Shown here one piece after another: positions 39,972 to 49,129 of a stretch of DNA of 55,520 nucleotides. Location: contig DIDP01000001.1 in NCBI GenBank assembly GCA_002418205.1, positions 1 to 55,520 of the forward strand, in the 5' to 3' direction. Position 1 is the stretch's first letter, and each line of letters begins with the position of its first letter. Under the pieces are notes generated by a model. It made no database searches. It was not told the origin of the DNA and worked only from the letters and a program-made list of their open reading frames with translations. This stretch comes from Anaerolineales bacterium UBA5797. GTDB lineage: Bacteria > Chloroflexota > Anaerolineae > Anaerolineales > Villigracilaceae. A program made the position numbers and the translations under genes.

Positions 39972-41447
39972 TTACTTTTCTTTGCGCGGCACGGTTGGGG
40001 AACTATTGACCGGCAGGATGATAAAGAAGGAACTTCCACGCCCCTCGGTCGATTCGACCCAAATGCGGCCCTGGTGGGCATCCACAATGGTCTTGACGAT
40101 CGCCAGCCCAAGCCCCGAACCGGTCTCCGAGTCGATGTTGCTGCCACGGTAAAACTTGTCGAAGATGTGGGGCTGGTCTTCCTTTGGAATGCCGGGACCC
40201 GAATCCTGAACCTGCAGGATGACCTGCTCATCCTCGCCATGGATCGAGACCTTTACCTCCCCACTGTTCCTGGAATACTTGATCGCATTCCCCACCACGT
40301 TATCAAGAACCTGACGCAGGCGCACAGGGTTGGCACGGATGGCAGGCAGGGACGGCTGGATATCGGTCTCCACCTTGATGCGCTTGGATTTGATCTGTCC
40401 CTGCAGCATATCGAGGGTGTAACGCAGGATGCCTTCAAGCTGGACAAACTCACGCCGCGTATCGAGACCGGCTTCAACGCTGCCCAGGTCGAGCAGATCG
40501 TTGATCAGGGCGGTGATGTGCTGGACGCTATCCTGAATGCGTTGCAGAAAATCGCGCTGGCTTTCGGTCAGGGTGCCGGCGCGTTCGATCAATTCGGTGT
40601 AACCAATGACGGACGTCAAAGGGGAGCGCAGGTCATGGGAGACCGTATGGACGATCTCACTGCGGACGCGATCCATTTCCTTGAGGTAGGTGATATCCTG
40701 CATGGTGATTGCATAACCCACATCCGGTATTAGGGCAAGTTGGGCATTGCCCACCCTGCCGTCGGGGAAACTGATCTCATGGTAATGCAGAGGATCGTTA
40801 TCCCCGTTGCGCACGATGAGGGCTTTCAGATCGGGATGATCGACGATCTCAAGGACAGACTTTCCGATGCTGGCTTTTGCATCCAACCCGAATGCGCGGC
40901 ACATGGCGGGGTTGATCAGGATGACATTATTTTCCTCGTCGAGGATCATGACGCTGTCATGGATGCTGTTGAAAACAGTCTCGAGTCGCTGACGTTCCGC
41001 TTCGGAGATGCGGGCGCGCTTTTTCAGGGACGTGGTTGTCCGCTTGACTTCGCGGCGGAGCCAGTCCCCGACACGGTACGCATGTTTGAGGGTGTTCTCC
41101 ACCGTCTCGACAATGTCATCCGTCTTCAATGGAGGCGCAAGATAACCGCTGACCCCCACCTTCAGGATTTCCTTGATCAATTCGGGGTTTAATTTTTCAG
41201 TGTAGATCAAAAAAGGGAGTGTGGGGAAACGCTCCAGCATTTCCTCCGCAAGCTTCACACCGGCATGCCCGTCGAAATTTTCCCCGATCAACAGAAGGGC
41301 GGGCGTGGTCTCCTGCATCAGCCGGTTCAAGGCTTTTGAATCAGCGGCAACCACCGTTTCATAATTGACGGCGCGCAGAGCGCGCTCCATCAACTTCAAA
41401 ATATGGGGTCCTTCCAACGCCAGCAGGATCAGGTCTCGTTTCGGCAT
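39972..41447 (-). CDS. Histidine kinase with degenerate receiver and PAS domain
   Basis: 491-residue soluble kinase. Residues 1-120 are a receiver fold that has lost its key residues: no acidic pair (LILLALEG), Gly in place of the phospho-Asp (LLLIGENFDG), and Pro in place of Lys (YLAPPL). Residues 155-265 are a PAS domain (ILDEENNVILINPAMCRAFG). The HisKA box is HTVSHDLRSPLTSVIGYTE; the ATPase part has DNVVGNAIKYS, DSGPGIPKEDQPHIFDKFYR and GSGLGLAIVKTIV, all intact. It lies 17 bp after the REC-GAF gene and is probably co-transcribed. The receiver is likely a docking or dimer domain. Confidence 0.9.
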   Translation of the reverse strand: MPKRDLILLALEGPHILKLMERALRAVNYETVVAADSKALNRLMQETTPALLLIGENFDGHAGVKLAEEMLERFPTLPFLIYTEKLNPELIKEILKVGVSGYLAPPLKTDDIVETVENTLKHAYRVGDWLRREVKRTTTSLKKRARISEAERQRLETVFNSIHDSVMILDEENNVILINPAMCRAFGLDAKASIGKSVLEIVDHPDLKALIVRNGDNDPLHYHEISFPDGRVGNAQLALIPDVGYAITMQDITYLKEMDRVRSEIVHTVSHDLRSPLTSVIGYTELIERAGTLTESQRDFLQRIQDSVQHITALINDLLDLGSVEAGLDTRREFVQLEGILRYTLDMLQGQIKSKRIKVETDIQPSLPAIRANPVRLRQVLDNVVGNAIKYSRNSGEVKVSIHGEDEQVILQVQDSGPGIPKEDQPHIFDKFYRGSNIDSETGSGLGLAIVKTIVDAHQGRIWVESTEGRGSSFFIILPVNSSPTVPRKEK

Positions 41448-41464
41448 ATGCGGGTGTAAGAATT

Positions 41465-42637
41465 TTACTTCTTTTTCAACGAGATGGGTACAGGCGGCGT
41501 GGTTTTCTCCGCGAGACGGGACAATCTTTGCAGGGCGGAGCGGATGCCGTTTAAGCTCCGCTTCTGCTCTTCATTCAGGGAACCAAGCTTCCCGGTCGTC
41601 AGTTGATCGATCGGCTGGACCGCGGCCCTCAGTTCATCGATGATCGAACTGCGGATATTTTCCAGAACAACATTCTGCCTCTTTTGCGCATCCCTGGCAG
41701 CCTGGGCGGATTCATGCAGGGCGCGGAACAACCTGGAGTTTACAAGCGAGATCGATGCATAGTCGGAAACCGCTTCGAGGAGCCTTTCCTCCGATTTGGA
41801 AAAAGGACGTGCATCCTTACGGACCGCGATCAACATGCCGATCACTTCCTTTTGGACCTTGATCGGCACCACGCACACTGCCTTGCCCAGGTTCGCGATC
41901 CTGAACTGCGCCAACGGATCTCCCGCCATGGAAAGCGTCTCGCCGGAAAGCGCCACCAGCGCGCTGACGCCGTCGTCCAGCGGCATGTTCATTTTCTTCG
42001 CCCAGGCATCCGGCAGGCCGTGATGTGCTGAAAGCAGGAACACTTTATGTTCTTCCTCGCGCACGAGCAGCCAGACGATATTTGCATTTGCAACCTGCGC
42101 CCCGCCATCCACGATCTTTTGGAACAGGATGCGCTGATCGGTAATGGAGACAACCGCCTTGCCGATATTGATGATGGCGGTCAATTCCTGAATTTTACGC
42201 TGCAGCTCATGGTTGATCTCGCTGACCTGCATGTCCAGCCGCTGGTTATCCCGCACATTGTGTACGCGCTGAAGGACTCGCTCGACCGCCGACAACACCT
42301 CCGCTTCGCGCGCGGGCCACAGGATGTAATCCGCCGCGCCCAGCCGGAACGCCTGGATGATATCGTGTTCCTGTCCCTTATTGGCGACCACAAGCAATGG
42401 CGTATCCACGCCTTGGGAGGCAAGCGCGACGAGCAAATCCTTGGTGCTCAAGCCGGGAAGATTCAAATTTGCGATGATCAGGTCGGGGGGAGTCTGAAGC
42501 GATTTCTTTATGGCAGAGGACGAATTGGCGACGACATCCACCTGATAGCCCACGGACTTCAATGTCTGGCGGGCGATCAGATCGCTGATCTCAGGATCGT
42601 TTTCGACGAGCAGGATGCGGTCCCCGGTATTCGACAT
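41465..42637 (-). CDS. Degenerate receiver-GAF protein
   Basis: 390-residue soluble protein. The receiver fold (residues 5-125) has E-N for the acidic pair (LLVENDPE), Asn for the phospho-Asp (IIANLNLPG) and Trp for the Lys (YILWPAREAE), so it should not be phosphorylated normally. A GAF domain covers about 140-300 (NANIVWLLVREEEHKVFLLS). The C-terminal helices (LENIRSSIIDELRAAVQPID) look like a dimerisation domain without a catalytic His or ATPase. It pairs with the kinase that follows. Signal unknown. Confidence 0.8.
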   Translation of the reverse strand: MSNTGDRILLVENDPEISDLIARQTLKSVGYQVDVVANSSSAIKKSLQTPPDLIIANLNLPGLSTKDLLVALASQGVDTPLLVVANKGQEHDIIQAFRLGAADYILWPAREAEVLSAVERVLQRVHNVRDNQRLDMQVSEINHELQRKIQELTAIINIGKAVVSITDQRILFQKIVDGGAQVANANIVWLLVREEEHKVFLLSAHHGLPDAWAKKMNMPLDDGVSALVALSGETLSMAGDPLAQFRIANLGKAVCVVPIKVQKEVIGMLIAVRKDARPFSKSEERLLEAVSDYASISLVNSRLFRALHESAQAARDAQKRQNVVLENIRSSIIDELRAAVQPIDQLTTGKLGSLNEEQKRSLNGIRSALQRLSRLAEKTTPPVPISLKKK

Positions 42638-42777
42638 GTTTAGGAATCTCTCAAGTGAAAGGTTGCTCTACCCGTGTGCATTGTAACACCTCTCACCCCA
42701 AAATGTGGGGCCATGAATATTGACCTGTTATACTTGCACGAAATTGTAATGGTGCCGATCAGGTCAAGGAGTTGGTC

Positions 42778-44988
42778 ATGGCTCGAATAAAGACGCTTGG
42801 GAATTTTGATTTTCGCCGCATCCTTCCGACCATCAGCCTGGGGATCGTGATCGGAGCCATTGACCTGCCCGCGATCATTTCCTTCGCGGTCCTGATCTAT
42901 TCGGGGGACCTCGATCAGTTTGCCGGCATGGGGATCGGGCTGATACTCTTCGGCAGCCTGATCATTCAAATCATCATTGCGTTGACGAGTTCCATACCCG
43001 GTGTGATCGGCGGACCGCAGGACAGTCCCGCCGCCATTTTGGGTTTGATGGGCATGGCGATCCTGGCGCAACTCTCTGATGCCAGCCCGGAAACAAAATT
43101 CATCACTGTGACCGTCACCGTCATGTTGACGTCGGTCCTCTCCGGGATCTTCTTCCTGCTCATCGGCGGTTTCAAACTCGGACGTTTCGTCCGCTTCATT
43201 CCATACCCGGTGGTGGGCGGTTTCATTGCCGGAACGGGATTCCTGCTGGTACAGGGCGGTTTTGGGGTCATGATCGGCACCACACCCACCATCAACAATC
43301 TGGGCATCCTGTTTACAGCGGAGAGCCTGATCCGCTGGATACCCAGCGTCATTTTCGGGATCGCGTTGGTTATCGGCTCGCGTCGTTTCCAGCACTTTCT
43401 CACCATCCCGATTCTGCTTACGGCAACCGCGATCATTTTTTACAGTATCGCCCTGCTCAACGGACAATCCCTCGCCGAACTGCGTGCAGGCGGCTGGCTG
43501 CTCGGTCCCTTCCCTGAGGGAAGTCTGTGGCGACCATTGGACCTCTCGCTCTTCTCATTGATCGACTGGTCGTTGATCGCCCGACAGGCAAGCAATATCG
43601 CAGCGGTGGCGTTGATCAGCATCGTTGCACTTTTGCTCAACTCCAACGCCCTCGAGTTGATCGCCAACAGGGATATTGACTTGAACCGCGAGTTGATCGC
43701 GGCGGGTCTGGCGAATGTCGCAGGAGGCGTGGCAGGCAGTTCAGTGGGATATCCCTATCTTGGGTTTTCCTCGATCCCGTTCCGCATGAACATCCACAGC
43801 CGCCTGGTGCCCCTCTCTGCCGCAGCGGTTACCGGCTTCATTCTATTGTTTGGGGCATCTGCGCTGTCCCTGGTCCCCACCTTGATCGCGGGCGGGATCC
43901 TGTTCTTTCTGGGGATTTCCTTCCTCATGGAATGGCTGTATGATGCCTGGTTCCAATTGCCGCGCGTGGATTACGCCCTTGTCCTGTTGATCCTGGCTGT
44001 TGTGGCGACGCTGGGATTTCTGCAGGGCGTGGGCACCGGCATCGTCATTGCCATCCTGCTGTTTGTGGTCAATTACAGCCGCATCGACATCGTCAAGGAT
44101 GCGCTCACGGGTTCCTCCTACCAGAGCAATACCGAACGTCCGCTGGAACATCGGCAGTTGATCCGGCGCCTTGGGGAAAGGATCCAGATCCTCCGCCTGC
44201 AGGGCTTTGTCTTCTTCGGCACTTCACAGGGATTGGTACAGCGCGTCCGTGACCGCATTCAGGATGCCAACCGCGAAACCATGCGGTATCTCATCCTTGA
44301 CTTCCAACACGTCACCGCGTTGGACTCCTCCGCCGTGTTCAGCTTTGTCCGTTTGAACCAACTGGCTGAAGCGAACCGCTTTTACCTTGTCCTGACTGAC
44401 GTCAATAAAACGATCAAGGACAAATTGTTGCGCACCGGTCTCACCGAACAGGAGGAATGGATCCGGTTCGCCGATAATCTGGATTACGGCATGGAATGGT
44501 GTGAATCGAAGATGTTGCTCGAAGAAGGCGGCTCCACCATCATCCGCGCCGGGAGTTTGCGCGCCCAGTTGAAAAATCTGTTCCCGTCGCAGGAGGAGAT
44601 CGAGAGGTTCCTGGCCTATCTTGAAAAACTGGAAGTGCTGGAATATCACACTGTCATCCGGAAGGGCGACCCGCCTGATTCCATGTACTTCATCGATTCT
44701 GCAGAACTGACCACCCGCCTCGAGATCTCAAAGGACAAGTTCATACGGTTGAGAACCCAAAGCGGCGGCACGATGGTTGGGGAGATGAGCCTGTTTCTCA
44801 AACAGCCGCGCAGCGCAACCGTTGTCGCCAGCAAACCCGGCCTTCTGTATCGTTTGTCGCTCGAGAATTATAACAAAATGATGCAGGAGGATCCGGATCT
44901 TGCGTTCCACCTGCACCAATGGATCGGGCGCGTGCTTTCCGTGCGGCTCGCCGAAAACAATCACACCCTCGAAGCGTTGTTGAGTTAA
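42778..44988 (+). CDS. SulP anion transporter with STAS and cNMP-binding domains
   Basis: 736-residue membrane protein. Residues 10-440 form the SLC26/SulP transport core (SSIPGVIGGPQDSPAAILGL; FIPYPVVGGFIAGTGFLLVQ). A STAS domain spans about 465-580 (LDFQHVTALDSSAVFSFVRL). The end (about 600-736) is a cNMP-binding domain whose cassette MVGEMSLFLKQPRSATVVA keeps Glu and Arg. Sulfate, bicarbonate or another anion could be the substrate. AAGGAG precedes the ATG at 42778; TATACT at 42729 is a likely -10 box. Transport may be gated by cyclic nucleotide (inference). It converges on and overlaps the asparaginase gene by 4 bp. Confidence 0.9.
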   Translation: MARIKTLGNFDFRRILPTISLGIVIGAIDLPAIISFAVLIYSGDLDQFAGMGIGLILFGSLIIQIIIALTSSIPGVIGGPQDSPAAILGLMGMAILAQLSDASPETKFITVTVTVMLTSVLSGIFFLLIGGFKLGRFVRFIPYPVVGGFIAGTGFLLVQGGFGVMIGTTPTINNLGILFTAESLIRWIPSVIFGIALVIGSRRFQHFLTIPILLTATAIIFYSIALLNGQSLAELRAGGWLLGPFPEGSLWRPLDLSLFSLIDWSLIARQASNIAAVALISIVALLLNSNALELIANRDIDLNRELIAAGLANVAGGVAGSSVGYPYLGFSSIPFRMNIHSRLVPLSAAAVTGFILLFGASALSLVPTLIAGGILFFLGISFLMEWLYDAWFQLPRVDYALVLLILAVVATLGFLQGVGTGIVIAILLFVVNYSRIDIVKDALTGSSYQSNTERPLEHRQLIRRLGERIQILRLQGFVFFGTSQGLVQRVRDRIQDANRETMRYLILDFQHVTALDSSAVFSFVRLNQLAEANRFYLVLTDVNKTIKDKLLRTGLTEQEEWIRFADNLDYGMEWCESKMLLEEGGSTIIRAGSLRAQLKNLFPSQEEIERFLAYLEKLEVLEYHTVIRKGDPPDSMYFIDSAELTTRLEISKDKFIRLRTQSGGTMVGEMSLFLKQPRSATVVASKPGLLYRLSLENYNKMMQEDPDLAFHLHQWIGRVLSVRLAENNHTLEALLS

Positions 44989-46049
44989 CGATCGAGTTCG
45001 AACGCCGGACGGGCTTGACCGGTAACGATGCCGCGATGATTCCGGATGGACGTCACGGGTCCGAACGAAGCCAGGGCTTGCTCCTGTTCCGAGGACAGGG
45101 CGCCAAGCTGATGCAGAATCTCGACCGTCACCGCCGGGCGGACTCGCGTGCGCAGTTCCAGCGTATCAGACATGCGCGCCGCGTCGCCATCCGACACCTT
45201 GAAGGCGATGCCAATCCCGGGGGAATCCGGACTCAACACACCCGGCATGACCCCGACGATCTGAAATCCCTCCGCGCCGCGTTTCGTGATGAACCGCCCC
45301 TCACCCGTCCGCATCAATTGTTCGTCGAATTCGCCATACGCACTGACCATTTCAGGATGGGTCGTCATCGCATGGATGATCTTGCGGCATGCTTCTGCGC
45401 GCGTTTCAGATAGCTCACGCGGGTCACAGAAACGCGCCATGCCGAGCGCAGCGTTATATAACGGGACTGCAAAATTGGGCGCGGAACAACCGTCAGTGCC
45501 GAGCTCGATCCTGTTTAACGGGATCAGGCACATGTCCGCGAAAGAGGCGAGGATGTCCTGCTGGATGGGATGGTTGATATCGAGATAATTTTCGAGCGGG
45601 AGTCCGCGCATCTTCGCGTGGGCAAGCATGGCGGTGTGTTTGCCCGAACAGTTGTTGTAATTCGGGGTTGGTTCCGTGCCGTGGACGATCAGCGATTTGA
45701 ATTCGTCCACATCGCCCGGCAGGTGGGAGCCGCATTGCAGATGGCTTTCCTGGATGCCGACCTTCCCCTGCATTTCGATCACCGCCTCGATGTGCATCCG
45801 GCTGCCTTCGTGCGAAGCGCAAGCCAGCGACAATTCGCGCAGGGTCAGCCCGAAATGCTCGACACCACCGCGTTCGACAAACGGCAAAGCCTGGAACGGC
45901 TTGGCGCTGGAGCGCAAAAAAGCGACCGTTTGCGGGTCGCCGTAGGATGCAAGCAGTCTGCCGTTCGAATCCACCACGGCAATGGAACCGTAGTGGATCG
46001 ATTCGACGATTTGCCCCCGTGTGGTTTCAAAGATGGGCTGGACGGTCAC
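44985..46049 (-). CDS. L-asparaginase II family (Rhizobium etli type)
   Basis: 354-residue cytoplasmic asparaginase of the PF06089/ReAV class, unrelated to E. coli AnsB. Motifs: RSSAKPFQALPF (Ser-Lys pair), CASHEGSRMH and NNCSGKHTAMLAHAK (Ser-Lys), plus the Cys residues LQCGSH and TDGCSAPNF that bind zinc in this class. The start is GTG at 46049, with GGAGGA upstream, one base into the preceding stop codon (TAGTG). It is translated by coupling with the MBL-like gene. Confidence 0.9.
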   Translation of the reverse strand: MTVQPIFETTRGQIVESIHYGSIAVVDSNGRLLASYGDPQTVAFLRSSAKPFQALPFVERGGVEHFGLTLRELSLACASHEGSRMHIEAVIEMQGKVGIQESHLQCGSHLPGDVDEFKSLIVHGTEPTPNYNNCSGKHTAMLAHAKMRGLPLENYLDINHPIQQDILASFADMCLIPLNRIELGTDGCSAPNFAVPLYNAALGMARFCDPRELSETRAEACRKIIHAMTTHPEMVSAYGEFDEQLMRTGEGRFITKRGAEGFQIVGVMPGVLSPDSPGIGIAFKVSDGDAARMSDTLELRTRVRPAVTVEILHQLGALSSEQEQALASFGPVTSIRNHRGIVTGQARPAFELDR

Positions 46050-46912
46050 TACTCCTCCACCGCGTGCTTTGATGACGAGGTGTAATTGCGCGCGTAATAA
46101 TTGCGCAACCCGTGACTCAAGCGGTGGGCGTATTGTTTGTGTTTGGCGGCCGGCGACCTGAATTCCTTCAGGAGCTGGTCGGCAAGTTTATCGGTGGCGG
46201 TTGGAGAAGTGGATCGTTTCTTGCCGATCTTTTCGACCCGGTCATGGACCTTCTTCAAGAAATCGAACTGGCTTCGAATGGCTTGCGGGGTGACAACGCC
46301 GCCGCGCCCGCTGACAACCGTGAAGCCCTTGTAATCTGCGCTTTGTAATAATTCAAGCGCTTCGATCCAGGCGGGGATATCGGCATGCGCGAGGAAGGGA
46401 GGCTGTCCTTTTATGACGGCGTCACCGATGAAAACGACCTTCTCCTCCGGCAGGATGACCCAGATCGCGCCAGCCGTGGGTCCGGGATGACTTTCAAGGA
46501 TCACTGGCGAACCACCCCAGTGCAATGTCATCGTCTGCACAAAGGAGATCTCGGGCGGTGCCCAGCGCACACTGCCCAGGCCGGGGATCGCCTCCCAGTT
46601 CGCGCCGGTCTCATCGCCCTGCGCTTTGAAGGTGTTGGGGCGGTTTTGGAAAGCGCGCGCGGTCATCTCGTGCGCGATGACGGTGCAGTCCATGGCGCGG
46701 ACGCCAAGCGTACGGTCGGGATGGGAATCGAGGTTGACCAATACCCTTTCGTGGCCGTCGCCCATGCCCATCATTGCGGCGCGCCAGGCGCGTCCGTCCT
46801 CGGGCGCGGGCGGCGCGTCGATCTGGATCAAGCCGCGCGGCTGGACGATCACGCCCAGTGTTACACCGAGAAAACGTTCTTCGATATATACGTTCTTTGC
46901 TATGGCATCCAT
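46049..46912 (-). CDS. MBL-fold protein with degenerate metal site
   Basis: 287-residue metallo-beta-lactamase-fold protein. The usual HxHxDH motif reads DSHPDR, so two metal ligands are replaced; ESHPGPTAGAIWVILPEEK and VVFIGDAVIKG keep the third His and the Asp, but the last His position is Arg (VVSGRGGVV). It may bind one metal or none. Start: ATG at 46912; a TTG at 46936 overlaps the upstream kinase gene by 4 bp. It lies between a sensor kinase and an asparaginase gene in one operon. Confidence 0.75.
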   Translation of the reverse strand: MDAIAKNVYIEERFLGVTLGVIVQPRGLIQIDAPPAPEDGRAWRAAMMGMGDGHERVLVNLDSHPDRTLGVRAMDCTVIAHEMTARAFQNRPNTFKAQGDETGANWEAIPGLGSVRWAPPEISFVQTMTLHWGGSPVILESHPGPTAGAIWVILPEEKVVFIGDAVIKGQPPFLAHADIPAWIEALELLQSADYKGFTVVSGRGGVVTPQAIRSQFDFLKKVHDRVEKIGKKRSTSPTATDKLADQLLKEFRSPAAKHKQYAHRLSHGLRNYYARNYTSSSKHAVEE

Positions 46913-46932
46913 TCCTGATAGCGCTCCTAAAT

Positions 46933-49032
46933 TCAACTCTCCGAAATTTCCAACTGGTCCTTCGTGGCAACCGGGAAGGTGAAATGAAAAGCCGCGCCCT
47001 TGCCGGTTTCACTTTCCACCCAGATTTGTCCGCCATGTCCCTTTACCGCGAGGCGGCAGAACGCCAGACCGATCCCCAATCCGCCGGCTTTGACCTTTCC
47101 GCGCACGCGCGTGAACTTGTCGAAAATATGATCCTGCTCCGAGGGCGGAATGCCCGGACCATGATCCTTGATCCAGAAATGCACCCAGCCATCCTCCGGG
47201 CGCGCGCCCACCTCTATCGTCCCTTCAGCCGGGGAATACTTGCTGGAATTCTCGATCAGGTTGACCAATACGCGCCGCGCCATGTCCTCGTCCACCCAGA
47301 CGGAGGGCAGGTCAATGGGCAGGTCTTCGATGATCGTCTGCTTTTTCCCCTTCGCAGCAGGCAGGATCTCTTCCACCGTGCTGTGGATCAACGAAAGGGT
47401 ATCCACCACTTTCTGGTCCATCACCGGCTGACCTGATTCGAGCCGGTTCACATCGAGCAGGGAATTGACCAGGCGTTGGATCCGGTCTGCCGAGCTCTCG
47501 GCAATCTTCAGGATGGTAAGAACCGTTTCCCGTCCATCCTCCGGGACCATGTCCGCGAGCACATCGAGACTCGACACGATGTTTGCAAGCGGCGAACGCA
47601 GGTCATGATAGATCATCGAGGTCAGGTCTTCGCGCAGGTCGTCAAGTTCCTTGCGCTCGGTGATATCGCGCAGGATCCATTGGATCGAATCGGTCGAATC
47701 GAACTCCACCCGGCGCACATGCACTTCGATCGGGCTGTGAGTCTCGTCCAGCTTATGGATGGAGGATTCATACGAGCAGGTCCGATCGCCGCGCAGGGTC
47801 TCGAATTCCATGCCGGTCTTGTTCCAATTGACTTCGTGCAGTTGATCGATGGTCAACCGGTGCAGACCTTCATGCGAGTATCCGCTCAAAACGCTCGCCT
47901 GGTGGTTCGCCTCGATGATGTGTCCCTCCCAATCGGTGATGACCATCGGGTCGATGCTATCCTCGAACAGGTCACGGTATCGTTTATGCGCGTCCTGCAA
48001 CCGTTCGAACAATTGCGCGTTCTGGATCGTCGTCCCCGCTAGACCGCCAATCCCCGTCATGACCAGCAGCGCGTCGGGGTCGAATGTTTTTGCGATGGGA
48101 TTGATCGCTTCGATGACCCCCATGACCTTCCCCTGGGACTGGATCGGCGCGACAAGGAACGCACGCATCTCCACGCCGCCAAACCTGTCCGCTTCGCCAA
48201 AACTCTTATCCTCGCTGACGTCTGGCACCACCACCCCGCGCCCCTCCCGCGCGACCATGCCAACGATCCCCGCGCCAACACTGATGGTTTTTCCCAGGAT
48301 GTTGCCCGCGTTCTGTCCAGCCGCTTCGCGGAAGACGAGGTGATCCCCCTCGATCAGGGCAAGCGCAACGGTCTCCACCTGCAAAGCCTGCATGGATTGG
48401 ATCAGAATACGCTGATAGACATCCTCGATTCGCAGCGAAGTGTTCATCGCCGCCGCGCCTTCTGCCAGGGCGGTCATCACCCGCGCCTGACGCTGACTCT
48501 CGGTGTACAGGCGCGCGTTCAATACGGCAATGCCCGCCTGATCTGCAATGGCTTGCATCAGGTCGAGCTGTTCGGTTGAAAAGGCATCCACTTGTGTATG
48601 GACGAGGGTCAACACACCGACGAGTTTTTCACGCGCAAGCAGCGGCACACAGATCGCAGACTTGGCGCCGGATTTATAAACCGCATCCTCCGGGCGCGTC
48701 AGCCAGCGTTCATCCTGACCGGTGTCGGGGATGTACACCCCCTTCCGGTTCTGGATCACCCAGCCCGCCAGCCCGCGCTCCATGGTATCCCGCATCTGCT
48801 GGGTCGTATGCTCATGGATCTGGGAACCGTACACGATGGTCGCATCCACCGCCTTGCCGGCATCGTCCAATACGACGATGCTGCAACGCTCACCTCCCAC
48901 ATTTTGAAGCGCCTCATGCAATACGCGCTGCAATACCGTTCGCAGATCGAGAGCGGTGGCTAATTGGCGGCTGACATGGTAAAGGAGCTCAAGTAATGCC
49001 TTGGTACGGTCTTGTTCTTCTGGTATCGACAT
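46933..49032 (-). CDS. GAF-GAF-PAS sensor histidine kinase
   Basis: 699-residue soluble kinase. GAF1 about 25-165 (ERCSIVVLDDAGKAVDATIV), GAF2 about 185-345, PAS about 355-470 (DSIDPMVITDWEGHIIEANH), HisKA with SMIYHDLRSPLANIVSSLDV, and an ATPase domain with LIENSSKYSPAEG, DHGPGIPPSEQDHIFDKF and GLGIGLAFCRLAVKGHGG. All kinase motifs are intact. First gene of the operon with the MBL-like protein and asparaginase. The signals sensed by the GAF domains are unknown. Confidence 0.92.
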   Translation of the reverse strand: MSIPEEQDRTKALLELLYHVSRQLATALDLRTVLQRVLHEALQNVGGERCSIVVLDDAGKAVDATIVYGSQIHEHTTQQMRDTMERGLAGWVIQNRKGVYIPDTGQDERWLTRPEDAVYKSGAKSAICVPLLAREKLVGVLTLVHTQVDAFSTEQLDLMQAIADQAGIAVLNARLYTESQRQARVMTALAEGAAAMNTSLRIEDVYQRILIQSMQALQVETVALALIEGDHLVFREAAGQNAGNILGKTISVGAGIVGMVAREGRGVVVPDVSEDKSFGEADRFGGVEMRAFLVAPIQSQGKVMGVIEAINPIAKTFDPDALLVMTGIGGLAGTTIQNAQLFERLQDAHKRYRDLFEDSIDPMVITDWEGHIIEANHQASVLSGYSHEGLHRLTIDQLHEVNWNKTGMEFETLRGDRTCSYESSIHKLDETHSPIEVHVRRVEFDSTDSIQWILRDITERKELDDLREDLTSMIYHDLRSPLANIVSSLDVLADMVPEDGRETVLTILKIAESSADRIQRLVNSLLDVNRLESGQPVMDQKVVDTLSLIHSTVEEILPAAKGKKQTIIEDLPIDLPSVWVDEDMARRVLVNLIENSSKYSPAEGTIEVGARPEDGWVHFWIKDHGPGIPPSEQDHIFDKFTRVRGKVKAGGLGIGLAFCRLAVKGHGGQIWVESETGKGAAFHFTFPVATKDQLEISES

Positions 49033-49117
49033 AGTTCGTTATATGAAACTCACGTTATCCACTTCCCTGGCACATCCTGCGTGCACCGATATTCAGATTA
49101 TAGCACAACGGTTGGGG

Positions 49118-49123
49118 TAAAAT
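49118..49123 (+). promoter_or_regulatory. -10 box of leaderless promoter for HAD hydrolase
   Basis: TAAAAT six bases (TACGGC) before the ATG at 49130. Confidence 0.45.
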
Positions 49124-49129
49124 TACGGC

